Positions 1-8,385 of a DNA stretch of 30,047 nucleotides are shown here, in pieces (the first letter of the stretch is position 1; each line of letters opens with the position of its first letter). Below the pieces are notes generated by a model. That model ran no database searches and was not told where the DNA came from. It worked only from the letters and a program-made list of their open reading frames with translations. The DNA comes from an uncultured Blautia sp. (GTDB lineage Bacteria > Bacillota > Clostridia > Lachnospirales > Lachnospiraceae), in the NCBI GenBank assembly GCA_900543715.1, contig UQSX01000026.1, forward strand, positions 1-30,047, written 5' to 3'. The translations under genes were made by a program, and so were the position numbers.

Positions 1-55
1 GGTAAGGCAAAGGTCTGCAACACCTCTATCACCAGTTCAAATCTGGTTGGCGCCT
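1..55 (+). tRNA. tRNA-Cys (GCA), 5' part missing
   Basis: The 3' part of a tRNA is cut by the window edge. The anticodon loop CTGCAAC carries GCA at 17-19. It is followed by a variable loop, a T arm with GTTCAAATC, and the acceptor strand TGGCGCC at 48-54 with discriminator T at 55, as expected for tRNA-Cys. No CCA is encoded. It lies five bases before tRNA-Asn and is probably cotranscribed with it. Confidence 0.92.
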
Positions 56-60
56 CTTAT

Positions 61-133
61 TCCTCCTTAGCTCAGTCGGTAGAGCATGCGGCTGTTAACC
101 GCAGTGTCGTTGGTTCGAGTCCAACAGGGGGAG
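61..133 (+). tRNA. tRNA-Asn (GTT)
   Basis: A complete 73-base cloverleaf. The acceptor strand TCCTCCT (61-67) pairs with AGGGGGA (126-132) with one G-T pair, and the discriminator is G133. The D arm has AGCTCAGTCGGTAGAGC, the anticodon GTT is at 94-96, and the T loop has GGTTCGAGTCC. No CCA is encoded. It is the last gene of a tRNA transcript that begins before the window. Confidence 0.96.
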
Positions 134-137
134 TTGG

Positions 138-175
138 AAACCTGTAAATGAAAGTTTACAGGTTTTATTTTTTTA
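138..175 (+). terminator. terminator of the tRNA transcript
   Basis: An 11-bp perfect stem, AAACCTGTAAA (138-148) with TTTACAGGTTT (155-165), closes a six-base loop and runs into a T-rich stretch. It lies 4 bases after tRNA-Asn, so it should end the tRNA transcript. An ATG at 148 lies inside this stem and is therefore an unlikely start for the next gene. Confidence 0.85.
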
Positions 176-195
176 TGCAGAAAAGAGGAAAAGTA

Positions 196-624
196 ATGAT
201 ATATACTGTATTAAAAATAGAGGAAGATCTGGACTATGGATGTGAGGACAGAAGAGATGACCAGCCGGTTATGGCTGTAGTTACTCTCAGATCAGAAGAA
301 GGAGTGGAATGTACAAGGAAAATTTCGGATCAGCTCCTTTATGAAAGAGAGATTGCCCAGGGAGATGAAGTGTTCTTTGACGAAAATGATCAGATACGAA
401 AAAGATTAGGAAAAGACTGGATAAAGCACTGCAAAAATACCAATACACAGGAATTCGCAGGCTGGCTGCAGGCTGTCAGAACAGGAGAAAACATTCAGAA
501 GGTATGTCCCTTCTGTGGAGGAAAGGTTGGCATCCTATCCAATATAGAAGGGCATACTCTGATAGGATGCGATTCCTGTGATATGCATATTGAACTGGAC
601 ATAACCGGGGATATAGATATATAA
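196..624 (+). CDS. small zinc-ribbon protein of unknown function
   Basis: A 142-residue soluble protein that I do not recognise by name. The C-terminal part has two CxxC knuckles, Cys104/Cys107 (CPFCGG) and Cys125/Cys128 (CDSC), which together form a plausible zinc ribbon. The first 95 residues are acidic and mixed, with no membrane segment. ATG 196 is chosen because AAGAGGAAAAG precedes it at a good distance; a longer reading from 148 would start inside the tRNA terminator. The gene stands alone between that terminator and another hairpin. Zinc binding is inferred from the cysteine spacing only, and the role is unknown. Confidence 0.75.
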   Translation: MIYTVLKIEEDLDYGCEDRRDDQPVMAVVTLRSEEGVECTRKISDQLLYEREIAQGDEVFFDENDQIRKRLGKDWIKHCKNTNTQEFAGWLQAVRTGENIQKVCPFCGGKVGILSNIEGHTLIGCDSCDMHIELDITGDIDI

Positions 625-632
625 CAAAAAAA

Positions 633-700
633 GGAACTCTCTGCTGGATCAGTGGTTTTGTGGTTTTGGCAGCAAGACAGGATCCTGCAGGGAGTTTTTA
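633..700. terminator. bidirectional terminator between convergent genes
   Basis: A 16-base arm at 635-650 pairs with 681-696 with two mismatches (outer part AACTC/GAGTT, inner part GGATC/GATCC). A-rich DNA lies on the left and TTTTTA on the right, so it can terminate both the zinc-ribbon gene on the plus strand and the LysR fragment on the minus strand. The loop is long (30 bases). Confidence 0.65.
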
Positions 701-715
701 TAATATACGGGTATA

Positions 716-1335
716 TTAAACTGTATCTCTCATGTGTCTGGAAAGAAGTGAGAGAAAGCGTTTCAGCACCGGATGATCATGGTCATACGGATAATATACG
801 CCGAAGGATACTTTGGGAAGGCCGGTTACAGGAATGTAGCACAGACCCGGATCCCTGGTGTGGGGAATGTCAGGATACAGGCTATATCCTATCTCAGCTT
901 TTACAAGGGTAAAGGCGCTTTCAAGACTGTCGGTGATAAATCTTTGCTCAGAAGGCAAAGTCATGAAAATATTATTTTGTATTGTAAAAACAGAATCCGG
1001 AAGCTGGCGGGGAGAGCAGGCAATAAAATTTCCCTGCAGTTGTCCTTTGGTCAGGGCTTTATATTGGGCCAGGGGATGATTGGGCGAGCAGACACAGGCT
1101 ATAGGGGCAGAAGCAAGTTCTTTGTACCACAAAGAAGATGTCTTCTGCCCATATTTTATGCCCAAAGCTGCCAGAAGCTGAGTGTTTTCCACCATTCCCA
1201 GGATAGATGGGAACGGGACCAGGCGGATGGAAGGACGGAGCAGGGGAAATTCCTCAGACAGTTCCTTCAAAATGGGAGGTAGAAGGTTCATTTCTGTGTA
1301 ATTATGACATCCCAGATCAAATGGGGCATCAAAGA
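716..1335 (-). pseudogene. LysR-type regulator, 5'-truncated (effector domain only)
   Basis: The minus-strand frame encodes the effector-binding half of a LysR regulator. It opens with GCHNYTEMNLLPPIL, which matches the first beta strand and helix of the periplasmic-binding-like domain, and continues for about 190 residues to a stop at 716. Family members have about 300 residues, with an N-terminal winged helix-turn-helix of about 60 residues and a linker helix; both are absent. The frame stays open to about 1335 and then meets a stop. Beyond that point lies the middle of an ABC transporter gene. The first ATG (minus strand, 1289-1291) has no convincing ribosome binding site. Without a DNA-binding domain it cannot act as a LysR regulator. 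It probably once controlled the divergent exporter. Confidence 0.8.
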
Positions 1336-2405
1336 TGCTTTATGACCTTTCTGTAAAGGCAGAGGGGCTTCTGGCCTTCAATAACCCGGCTATGATGGTG
1401 GCTGTTTATTTCTGTATTATTTCTGTTTCCTGGTTCGGCGCACAGTTTATTGTAGGCGGTTCTATGACAACCGGAGATCTTACCAGTCTGTTCAGCTATA
1501 TTATGTCTCTGCTGATGAGCCTGATGATGCTTTCTATGGTAGTAGTTATGATCAGTATGTCCATGGCAAGTATCCGCCGTATCAGCGAAGTTTTAAATGA
1601 AAAAGCAGATCTGACAGACCCGGAAGATCCGGTTATGACTGTATCAGATGGACAGATTGATTTTAACCATGTGAATTTTTCCTACAAACACGGCAGCGGA
1701 AAGAATGCCCTGTCAGATATTGACCTTCATATTAAGAGCGGTGAGACCATCGGTGTTATTGGAGGTACAGGATCCGGAAAGAGTACTCTGGTAAACCTGA
1801 TCTGCCGCCTCTATGATGTGGATGAGGGTTCAGTCTGTGTAGGGGGCGTAGATGTGCGAAAATACGATACAGAGGTACTCAGAAATCAGGTTTCTGTGGT
1901 ACTCCAGAAAAACACCCTGTTTTCCGGCACCATTCTGGATAACCTTCGCTGGGGCAATCCGGACGCTACGGATGAAGAATGTATAGAGGCATGTAAGGCT
2001 GCCTGTGCCGATGAATTTATTGACCGGATGCCGGAGGGCTATCATACCAATATCGCCCGTGGGGGTACCAATGTTTCCGGAGGACAGAAGCAGCGTTTAT
2101 GTATTGCCAGGGCTCTTTTGAAGAAGCCGAAAGTACTGATCCTGGACGACTCTACCAGTGCAGTAGATACGGCTACCGACGCCAGTATCCGGGCTGCTTT
2201 TGCAAAACAGATTCCGGGAACGACCAAGATCATTATTGCCCAGCGTATTTCCAGCGTACAGTCCGCAGACAGGATCCTTGTACTGGATAACGGCCGGATC
2301 GATGCTTTTGATACCCACGACAATCTGCTGAAGACCAATGCCATTTATCAGGAAATCTATCATTCCCAGCTGGAAGGCGGCGGCGACTTCGACCAGCCCG
2401 CTTAA
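1335..2405 (+). pseudogene. ABC exporter half, degenerate-site subunit, 5'-truncated
   Basis: 356 residues are left of a protein usually near 580. It begins in the cytoplasmic loop before transmembrane helices 5 and 6 (residues about 15-85) and so lacks about 220-240 residues including four helices. The nucleotide-binding domain is complete: Walker A GGTGSGKST, signature VSGGQ and Walker B ILDDS. Asp272 replaces the catalytic glutamate and Gln303 replaces the H-loop histidine. These changes are typical of the non-catalytic site of heterodimeric exporters such as TM287 of TM287/288. The ATG at 1335 has no Shine-Dalgarno sequence, and the upstream frame is a few codons of unrelated sequence. 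The partner gene follows 25 bases downstream and is intact. The full-length ancestor would have been half of a multidrug or peptide exporter. Confidence 0.82.
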
Positions 2406-2430
2406 ATCAGAAAGGAGGAAAAACCGATTT

Positions 2431-4317
2431 ATGAGTAATAAACAATCAAGACCTGAAAAGACCTCAGCTACAAAGCTGATCAGCAGGGTTATCCGATATA
2501 TGCTCCATTATTACAAAATTCCTTTTTTGCTTGTTATCGTCTGTATTTTGATCACAGCTATTGCAACGGTTGTAGGGGCTACTTTCCCCCAGACGTTAGT
2601 AGATGATTACATAACGCCTATGCTTGCCAATGGTTCTGATGATTTCAGCGGTCTGGCTGCTGATCTGTTACAGCTGGCCTGTGTAATGGCTGTAGGTGTT
2701 ATCACAGCATTCAGCTATAACCGGATCATGGTAAATGTAAGCCAGGGTACCATGCGGCATTTGAGAGACGACCTGTTCCGGAAGATGGAAGCTCTGCCTA
2801 TCAAATATTTTGACAACCATGCTCATGGAGACATCATGTCCGTGTATACCAACGATGTGGATACTCTGCGGCAGCTTCTCAGCCAGAGTATTCCCCAGAT
2901 CATCAACTCCGTGATCACCATGGCAGCAACTTTAGTCACTATGATCATTCTGAATCCTGCTCTGACAGTAATCTCCATTCTGACAGCTGTGGTCATGCTT
3001 CTGGTTACTGCCAATTTTTCCAAACTGTCAGGAAGATATTATATCCGTCAGCAGGTGGATCTGGGTATTGTAGACGGATTTATCGAGGAAATGCTGGATG
3101 GACAGAAAGTGGTAAAAGTCTTCTGTCATGAACAGGCAGCTATGGATGATTTCCATAAAGTAAACGAAGAACTTCGAAACAGTACCAACAAGGCCAACAG
3201 CTATGCAAACCTGCTGATGCCTGTAAACGCCAATATCGGCTGGATCAGCTATGCCCTGGTGGCCATCATAGGCGCCATCCTGGGGATCAACGGCCTTGCA
3301 GGAGTTACCATTGGTACAGTTATCACCTTTGTCGGACTGAACAAGAGCTTTACAAACCCAATCACTCAGGTCAGCCAGCAGATCAACTTTGTGGTCAACG
3401 CAGCAGCCGGCGCTCAGCGTGTCTTTGACCTGATGGATCAGACACTGGAAGCTGACGAAGGTTATGTAGAACTGGTCAATGCAAAAGAAGATGAAAATGG
3501 AAATCTGACGGAAGCCGAGACAAGAACAAATCTGTGGGCCTGGAAGCATCCTCACAAAGCCGAAGGAACGGTTACCTATACCAAGCTGGAAGGGGCCGTT
3601 GTCTTTGATGACGTAGACTTTGGATATACAGACGACAAGATCGTCCTGCACAATATCAGCCTTTGGGCCAAACCGGGACAGAAGATTGCCTTTGTAGGAG
3701 CCACCGGCGCCGGAAAGACCACCATTACCAACCTGATCAATCGTTTCTATGATATTGCAGACGGAAAGATCCGCTATGACGGCATTAACATCAATAAGAT
3801 CAAGAAACCGGATCTCCGCCGTTCTCTTGGTATGGTCCTTCAGGATACCCACCTGTTTACCGGCACGGTTATGGATAACATTCGTTACGGCAAGCTGGAT
3901 GCCACAGATGAAGAATGTATCAAAGCTGCCAAGCTGGCCAATGCAGATGGTTTTATCCGACGTCTGCCCGATGGCTACAGTACCATGCTTACGGGAGACG
4001 GGGCCAACTTAAGCCAGGGACAGCGCCAGCTGCTGGCCATTGCCCGTGCTGCTGTGGCAGATCCTCCTGCCCTGATCCTGGATGAGGCAACTTCCTCTAT
4101 TGATACACGTACGGAGAAACTGGTACAGGATGGTATGGACGCTCTGATGAAGGGACGTACTACCTTTGTCATTGCTCACCGTCTGTCAACGGTTAAAAAC
4201 TCTGACTGCATCATGGTCATGGAACAGGGACGTATTATTGAGAGAGGTACCCATGACGATCTGATCGCAGCGAAAGGCAAGTATTATCAGCTGTATACAG
4301 GAAATTTTGCAGATTAA
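2431..4317 (+). CDS. ABC exporter half, catalytic subunit of a heterodimeric exporter
   Basis: A 628-residue membrane permease-ATPase fusion. The N-terminal 320 residues contain six transmembrane helices of the exporter fold (YDNHAHGD-type region and TNDVDTLRQLLSQ). The ATPase has Walker A GATGAGKTT (Lys429), signature LSQGQ, Walker B ILDEA (Asp551, Glu552) and H-loop His583, so its own site is canonical. The LSQGQ variant fits the signature that faces the degenerate site of the partner, as in TM288. About 45 extra residues link the two domains. The start at 2431 follows AAAGGAGGAA; earlier in-frame ATGs lie inside the preceding gene. The length is normal. Its partner is truncated, so the exporter is probably inactive unless this subunit homodimerises. 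Substrate unknown. Confidence 0.88.
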   Translation: MSNKQSRPEKTSATKLISRVIRYMLHYYKIPFLLVIVCILITAIATVVGATFPQTLVDDYITPMLANGSDDFSGLAADLLQLACVMAVGVITAFSYNRIMVNVSQGTMRHLRDDLFRKMEALPIKYFDNHAHGDIMSVYTNDVDTLRQLLSQSIPQIINSVITMAATLVTMIILNPALTVISILTAVVMLLVTANFSKLSGRYYIRQQVDLGIVDGFIEEMLDGQKVVKVFCHEQAAMDDFHKVNEELRNSTNKANSYANLLMPVNANIGWISYALVAIIGAILGINGLAGVTIGTVITFVGLNKSFTNPITQVSQQINFVVNAAAGAQRVFDLMDQTLEADEGYVELVNAKEDENGNLTEAETRTNLWAWKHPHKAEGTVTYTKLEGAVVFDDVDFGYTDDKIVLHNISLWAKPGQKIAFVGATGAGKTTITNLINRFYDIADGKIRYDGININKIKKPDLRRSLGMVLQDTHLFTGTVMDNIRYGKLDATDEECIKAAKLANADGFIRRLPDGYSTMLTGDGANLSQGQRQLLAIARAAVADPPALILDEATSSIDTRTEKLVQDGMDALMKGRTTFVIAHRLSTVKNSDCIMVMEQGRIIERGTHDDLIAAKGKYYQLYTGNFAD

Positions 4318-4355
4318 TGCAGGATAGAAGCACTGCTGTCTTGCGTGAAAGACTC

Positions 4356-4406
4356 CCCTCCGTGTACAAGAGGCGTTTGGCCTTTTTTACACGGAGGGTA
4401 TCTTTT
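4356..4406 (+). terminator. terminator after the ABC exporter
   Basis: An 11-bp perfect stem, CCCTCCGTGTA (4356-4366) with TACACGGAGGG (4388-4398), has a 21-base loop and is followed by TATCTTTT. It separates the exporter genes from the LysR-metY unit. Confidence 0.8.
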
Positions 4407-4407
4407 G

Positions 4408-4436
4408 TTGACGAAAAACTCAGAATACAGTAAGAT
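4408..4436 (+). promoter_or_regulatory. sigma-A promoter of the LysR gene
   Basis: TTGACG (4408-4413) and TAAGAT (4431-4436) are separated by exactly 17 bases. The transcript would start near 4443, 20-25 bases before the ATG at 4466, with the ribosome binding site AAGGAG at 4453-4458. Confidence 0.7.
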
Positions 4437-4465
4437 AGACATTACGTAAATCAAGGAGAGCACCA

Positions 4466-5407
4466 ATGACCTTAAATCAGCTTAATTATGTAATTACCAT
4501 AGCGGAGCAGGGCTCCATCAACAAAGCTGCACAACATCTGTATATTTCCCAGCCCTCTCTGACCAGTGCAGTACAGGAACTGGAGAAAGAGCTGGGGATC
4601 GTACTGTTCCACCGGAGCGGCAGAGGGGTGACCCTGACCAATGATGGAGGAGAGTTCCTCTTATATGCAAAGCAGCTTTACGGGCAGTATGAGGAGATAC
4701 TGGATAAATACGGAAAGAACGGATCCCTGAAAAAGAAATTCGGAGTATCTGCCCAGCATTATTCCTTTGCGGTAAAGGCCTTTGTGGATATGGCGAAACA
4801 GTTTGACATGTCAAAGTATGAATTTGCCATGCGGGAGACCAGGACGGCAGAGGTGATCCGGGATGTGAGCACCATGAAAAGCGAGATCGGCGTTTTGTAT
4901 TTATCGGATTTTAACCGGAAGAGCCTGGAAAAGCTTCTACGGACTGCAGGTCTGGAGTTCCATCCTCTGGCCAAGTGCCGGGCCTATGTGTACCTGTGGA
5001 AGGGCCATCCCCTTGCCGGGCAGGCCGCTATCTCCTTTGAACAGTTGAGGCCATATCCCTGCCTGGCTTTTGAACAGGGGGACAACAGCTCTTTTTATCT
5101 TGCGGAAGAAATCCTTTCCACCAATGAATATCCCAGGATCATCCGGGCAAACGACAGAGCCACTATGCTGAACATGATGGTGGGCCTGGGCGGCTACACT
5201 CTCTGTTCAGGGATCATCAGCCAGGAGCTGAACGGAAATGATTTTACAGCCATTCCTTTTCAGGAAGATGAAGAAAATCACAACAGCATTATGGAGATCG
5301 GCTATGTGGTAAGAAAGAATACATTTCTCAGCAAAATGGGGGAACTGTATATAGAAGCATTAAAAGAAGCTCTTAAAAATTCAGACAGCAAAGATACTCA
5401 GTTATAG
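4466..5407 (+). CDS. LysR-family transcriptional regulator
   Basis: 313 residues, the normal length for the family. The N-terminal winged helix-turn-helix spans residues 1-60 (LNYVITIAEQGSINKAAQHL, ISQPSLTSAVQELEKELG), then a linker helix and an effector-binding domain at about 90-300. AAGGAG lies 7 bases before the ATG. It is followed 94 bases downstream by metY in the same direction, so a role in sulfur-amino-acid control, as known for the CysB-type and related LysR proteins, is a reasonable guess, but the effector cannot be read from the sequence. It resembles the truncated LysR at 716-1335 in fold but is intact and on the other strand. Confidence 0.88.
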   Translation: MTLNQLNYVITIAEQGSINKAAQHLYISQPSLTSAVQELEKELGIVLFHRSGRGVTLTNDGGEFLLYAKQLYGQYEEILDKYGKNGSLKKKFGVSAQHYSFAVKAFVDMAKQFDMSKYEFAMRETRTAEVIRDVSTMKSEIGVLYLSDFNRKSLEKLLRTAGLEFHPLAKCRAYVYLWKGHPLAGQAAISFEQLRPYPCLAFEQGDNSSFYLAEEILSTNEYPRIIRANDRATMLNMMVGLGGYTLCSGIISQELNGNDFTAIPFQEDEENHNSIMEIGYVVRKNTFLSKMGELYIEALKEALKNSDSKDTQL

Positions 5408-5436
5408 ACTGGATCTATAATCAGGTATCTTTTTTG
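5390..5436 (+). terminator. imperfect terminator overlapping the LysR stop codon
   Basis: AAAGATAC and TTATAGA on the left pair with TCTATAA and GTATCTTT on the right, with a 4-base internal mismatch, and a run of six T follows. The left arm contains the end of the LysR gene. It would limit read-through into metY, which has its own promoter. Confidence 0.6.
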
Positions 5437-5441
5437 CGTAT

Positions 5442-5470
5442 TAGACAGCTTTCCGCTGCCATGATAGGAT
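5442..5470 (+). promoter_or_regulatory. probable metY promoter
   Basis: TAGACA (5442-5447, five of six matches to TTGACA) and TAGGAT (5465-5470) are 17 bases apart. They lie 30 bases before the ribosome binding site AAAAGGAGG and the ATG at 5502. Confidence 0.5.
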
Positions 5471-5501
5471 AAATGCCAACAACAAAAAGGAGGAAATGAT
5501 C

Positions 5502-6830
5502 ATGGCAGATATAAGAGATTCGAAAAACTGGAGCTTCGAGACAAAACAGGTGCATATGGGACAGGAACAGCCGGATCCGGCAACAGGGGCCAGGGCAGTT
5601 CCCATATACGCCACTACTTCTTATGTATTTGACAACTGCCGCCAGGGAGCAGACCGGTTTGCTCTTCAGGAGCCGGGAAATATATACGGAAGGCTGACAA
5701 ATCCCACACAGGAAGTATTTGAACAGAGGATGACTGCCCTGGAAGGAGGAAAAGGAGCTTTGGCTACTGCCTCGGGAGCGGCAGCCATTACTTATACTTT
5801 TCAGGCGCTGGCAAAAGCAGGAGAACATATTGTAGCTTCCAAAAGGATCTATGGGGGAACCTATAATCTTCTGGCTCATACCCTTCCCCTGACCAGCGGT
5901 ATTACAGCCAGCTTTGCAGATCCTGAGGAGGAAGGAGCTTTTGAAAGGGAAATCCGTGAAAACACAAAAGCAATCTTTACAGAGACTCTGGGAAATCCCC
6001 ACTCTAATGTGGCGGATCTGGAGAAGCTGGCCAGGATCGCCCATAAGCATAACATTCCCCTGATAGTGGATTCTACCTTTGCCACTCCTTATCTGGTGCG
6101 TCCTATAGAATATGGAGCGGACATTGTGGTCCATTCCGCTACAAAATTTATCGGCGGCCACGGGACGGCTCTGGGAGGGGTCATTGTGGACAGCGGCAGG
6201 TTTGACTGGAAGGACACCGGAAGATACCCCTGGATCTCTAAACCAAATCCCAGCTACCATGGGGCTGTTTTTACAGAGGCGGCGCCGGAGGCTCCATTTG
6301 TAACCTATATCCGGGCAGTACTCCTTCGGGATACCGGGGCTGCCATATCTCCCTTCCATGCGTTTCTCCTCCTCCAGGGACTTGAGACCCTTTCACTCAG
6401 GGTAGAACGTCATACAGAAAATGCGTTGAAAGTAGTAAAATATCTGGCTGCGCATCCTCAGGTGGAAGCTGTCCATCACCCTTCGCTGGAAGGCGAGTCT
6501 ACCCATGAACTGTATAAGAAGTATTTTCCTAAGGGAGGGGGCTCTATATTTACCTTTGAGATAAAAGGAGACGCCGGGAGAGCCCAGAGGTTTATCGATC
6601 ATCTTCCAATTTTTTCTCTGCTGGCTAATGTGGCGGATACAAAATCCCTGGTCATCCACCCTGCCTCCACTACCCACAGCCAATGTACCGCAGAAGAACT
6701 GCTGGAGCAGGGGATCAGACCAAACACTATAAGGCTGTCTGTGGGAATCGAGAATGCAGAAGATTTAATTGCAGCACTGGAGGCAGCATTCCGGGCAGCC
6801 CCTATTGACGAAATTTGCACAAAGCAGTAA
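5502..6830 (+). CDS. metY: O-acetylhomoserine sulfhydrylase (aminocarboxypropyltransferase)
   Basis: A 442-residue PLP enzyme of the Cys/Met-metabolism (gamma family, fold type I) group. It makes homocysteine from O-acetylhomoserine and sulfide, or methionine from methanethiol. It contains VPIYATTSYVFD near the N-terminus, the substrate-pocket region IYGRLTNPTQ, and the PLP lysine Lys215 in HSATKFIGGHGT. The long form with the NPSYHG and GLETLSLRVERH segments is typical of MetY rather than of the shorter cystathionine enzymes. ATG 5502 is preferred over 5496 because AGGAGG then lies 8 bases away instead of 2. It follows a LysR regulator and is followed after 39 bases by a MATE exporter, possibly in one transcript. 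Confidence 0.93.
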   Translation: MADIRDSKNWSFETKQVHMGQEQPDPATGARAVPIYATTSYVFDNCRQGADRFALQEPGNIYGRLTNPTQEVFEQRMTALEGGKGALATASGAAAITYTFQALAKAGEHIVASKRIYGGTYNLLAHTLPLTSGITASFADPEEEGAFEREIRENTKAIFTETLGNPHSNVADLEKLARIAHKHNIPLIVDSTFATPYLVRPIEYGADIVVHSATKFIGGHGTALGGVIVDSGRFDWKDTGRYPWISKPNPSYHGAVFTEAAPEAPFVTYIRAVLLRDTGAAISPFHAFLLLQGLETLSLRVERHTENALKVVKYLAAHPQVEAVHHPSLEGESTHELYKKYFPKGGGSIFTFEIKGDAGRAQRFIDHLPIFSLLANVADTKSLVIHPASTTHSQCTAEELLEQGIRPNTIRLSVGIENAEDLIAALEAAFRAAPIDEICTKQ

Positions 6831-6869
6831 GATAAGCTTTGCAGAAAGCGAATTTTGGGGGAAATGTCC

Positions 6870-8246
6870 ATGAAAAAGAATAAGTTCGAGATTGATATGT
6901 GCAACGGATCCATTATGGATAAGCTGATTTCCTTTTCCCTTCCTCTCATGCTCACAAGTATCCTGCAGCTGATGTTTAATGCAGTGGATATTATTGTAGT
7001 GGGAAGATTCAGCGGAAGCCAGGCTCTTGCGGCGGTGGGTTCTACTACAGCTTTGATCAATATTTTTACCAACCTGTTTATCGGGATCTCGCTGGGAGCA
7101 AATGTCCTTGCGGCCAGATATTATGCAGCAGGACGGGATAAGGAGATGTCGGAAGCAGTACATACAGCTATTGCCCTGGCTTTGGTCAGCGGTATTATCA
7201 TGGCTTTTGTGGGAGTGGGGGCATCCAGATTTGCCCTTGAGCTTATGGCCACTCCGGCAGATGTGATCGACCAGTCGGTGGTTTATATGCGGATTTATTT
7301 CATGGGCATGCCCTTTTTCATGCTGTATAACTATGGGGCTGCTGTTCTGAGAGCAGTAGGGGATACAAAGCGTCCTCTGTTTTTCCTGCTGGCGGCAGGT
7401 ATGACCAACGTGGTGCTGGATCTGCTGCTGGTTATCGTCATCCCTCTTGGAGTGGCAGGAGTGGCTATCGGAACGGTGGCTTCCCAGATGATTTCCTGTA
7501 TTCTGGTACTCTGGTGCCTCCACAGGACGGAAGGAAGTTACCAGCTGCGGTTTTCAAAGCTCAGGATCCGGGGCATATATCTGAAACGTATTTTTCAGGT
7601 GGGTATACCCGCAGGGATTCAGAGTACTGTGATCAATTTTTCCAATGCATTGCTCCAGTCTTCTGTGAATTCCTTTGGCTCAACGGCAATGGCCGGCTAT
7701 ACGGCTGCCAATAATGTGCTGGGATTTTTATATTCATCGATCAATGCAGTGACCCAGGCATGTATGAGCTTTACAAGCCAGAACTATAGTGTAGGGAAAA
7801 CAAAGAGAATGGACAGGGTCTTTGTGGACTGTATAATCCTTTCTGTAGGGGTATCGGCAGTCCTTGGAGTGGGTGCCTATGTGTTTGGTTCTCAGGTACT
7901 GGGAATTTATACCAGCGATCCGGAAGTTATTCAGTGTGGTCTGGAGATTCTGTCCATTACCACCGTGCCCTATTTCCTTTGCGGTATTATGGACCTTATT
8001 CCGGGAGCTCTCCGGGGAATGGGACATTCCGGTGTGCCTATGATCCTTTCGATTATCGGAACCGTAGGTACCAGGATCCTGTGGATTTATGCTTTTTTCC
8101 CTCAGCACAGATCCCTTCACTTTTTATTTATTTCTTATCCGGGTTCCTGGATCGCTACCATTGTTATGCAGGCGGTGTGCTTCTACTTTGTACGGAAGCA
8201 GTGTATGAGGCAGATACACCAGGACTTAAGATCAGATCAAAGGTAA
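6870..8246 (+). CDS. MATE-family multidrug/metabolite exporter
   Basis: 458 residues with about twelve hydrophobic segments in two related halves, matching the MATE (NorM/DinF type) cation-coupled antiporters. Typical stretches are PLMLTSILQLMFNAVDIIVVG at the start of the first half, AVGSTTALINIF, and QVGIPAGIQSTVINFSNALL at the start of the second half. ATG 6870 is chosen because GGGGG lies 8 bases upstream; TTG 6855 and ATG 6864 are also in frame but badly spaced. The length is normal. It may be cotranscribed with metY, but no substrate can be named, and its link to methionine synthesis is only positional. Confidence 0.9.
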   Translation: MKKNKFEIDMCNGSIMDKLISFSLPLMLTSILQLMFNAVDIIVVGRFSGSQALAAVGSTTALINIFTNLFIGISLGANVLAARYYAAGRDKEMSEAVHTAIALALVSGIIMAFVGVGASRFALELMATPADVIDQSVVYMRIYFMGMPFFMLYNYGAAVLRAVGDTKRPLFFLLAAGMTNVVLDLLLVIVIPLGVAGVAIGTVASQMISCILVLWCLHRTEGSYQLRFSKLRIRGIYLKRIFQVGIPAGIQSTVINFSNALLQSSVNSFGSTAMAGYTAANNVLGFLYSSINAVTQACMSFTSQNYSVGKTKRMDRVFVDCIILSVGVSAVLGVGAYVFGSQVLGIYTSDPEVIQCGLEILSITTVPYFLCGIMDLIPGALRGMGHSGVPMILSIIGTVGTRILWIYAFFPQHRSLHFLFISYPGSWIATIVMQAVCFYFVRKQCMRQIHQDLRSDQR

Positions 8247-8276
8247 AATGCAGTATGAATTTTTGTTCATGAAAAT

Positions 8277-8325
8277 AAGCAGAGATTTCAAAAATTTTTA
8301 CAGTTTTTGGAATCTCTGCTTTTAT
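8277..8325 (+). terminator. terminator after the MATE gene
   Basis: An 11-bp perfect stem, AAGCAGAGATT (8277-8287) with AATCTCTGCTT (8311-8321), is followed by TTATG. The T run is short, so termination may be partial. The hairpin lies just before the extended -10 box of the next gene. Confidence 0.6.
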
Positions 8326-8333
8326 GTTATAAT
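8325..8333 (+). promoter_or_regulatory. extended -10 promoter of the GH125 gene
   Basis: TG, one base, and TATAAT (8328-8333) form a consensus extended -10 element. No good -35 box is seen 16-18 bases upstream, which extended -10 promoters tolerate. The leader to the ATG at 8419 would be about 80 bases. Confidence 0.55.
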
Positions 8334-8344
8334 GAGGAAAATTC

Positions 8345-8385
8345 GGCAGCAGCAGCCAAATGTGTACGGGGGGTGTCCTGCTGCC
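8345..8385 (+). promoter_or_regulatory. leader hairpin before GH125
   Basis: GGCAGCAG (8345-8352) pairs perfectly with CTGCTGCC (8378-8385) around a 25-base loop containing a run of six G. It lies in the predicted 5' leader, about 20 bases before the ribosome binding site. There is no T run, so it is not a simple terminator. Function unknown. Confidence 0.4.

Noticed and set aside
773..1282. Plus-strand frame of 169 codons opposite the LysR fragment
   Set aside because: The minus-strand frame gives a recognisable LysR effector domain; the plus-strand product has no recognisable features and no ribosome binding site.
1300..1345. Insertion sequence at the LysR/ABC junction
   Set aside because: No transposase, terminal inverted repeats or target duplication are visible; the two gene fragments abut directly.
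3028..3852. Minus-strand frame of 274 codons opposite the ABC exporter
   Set aside because: It is the shadow of a clearly coding ABC gene, and it has no domain or start signal.
5421..6359. Minus-strand frame of 312 codons opposite metY
   Set aside because: It lies opposite a gene with all motifs of O-acetylhomoserine sulfhydrylase, and its Cys/Ser/Arg-rich product is typical of a shadow frame.
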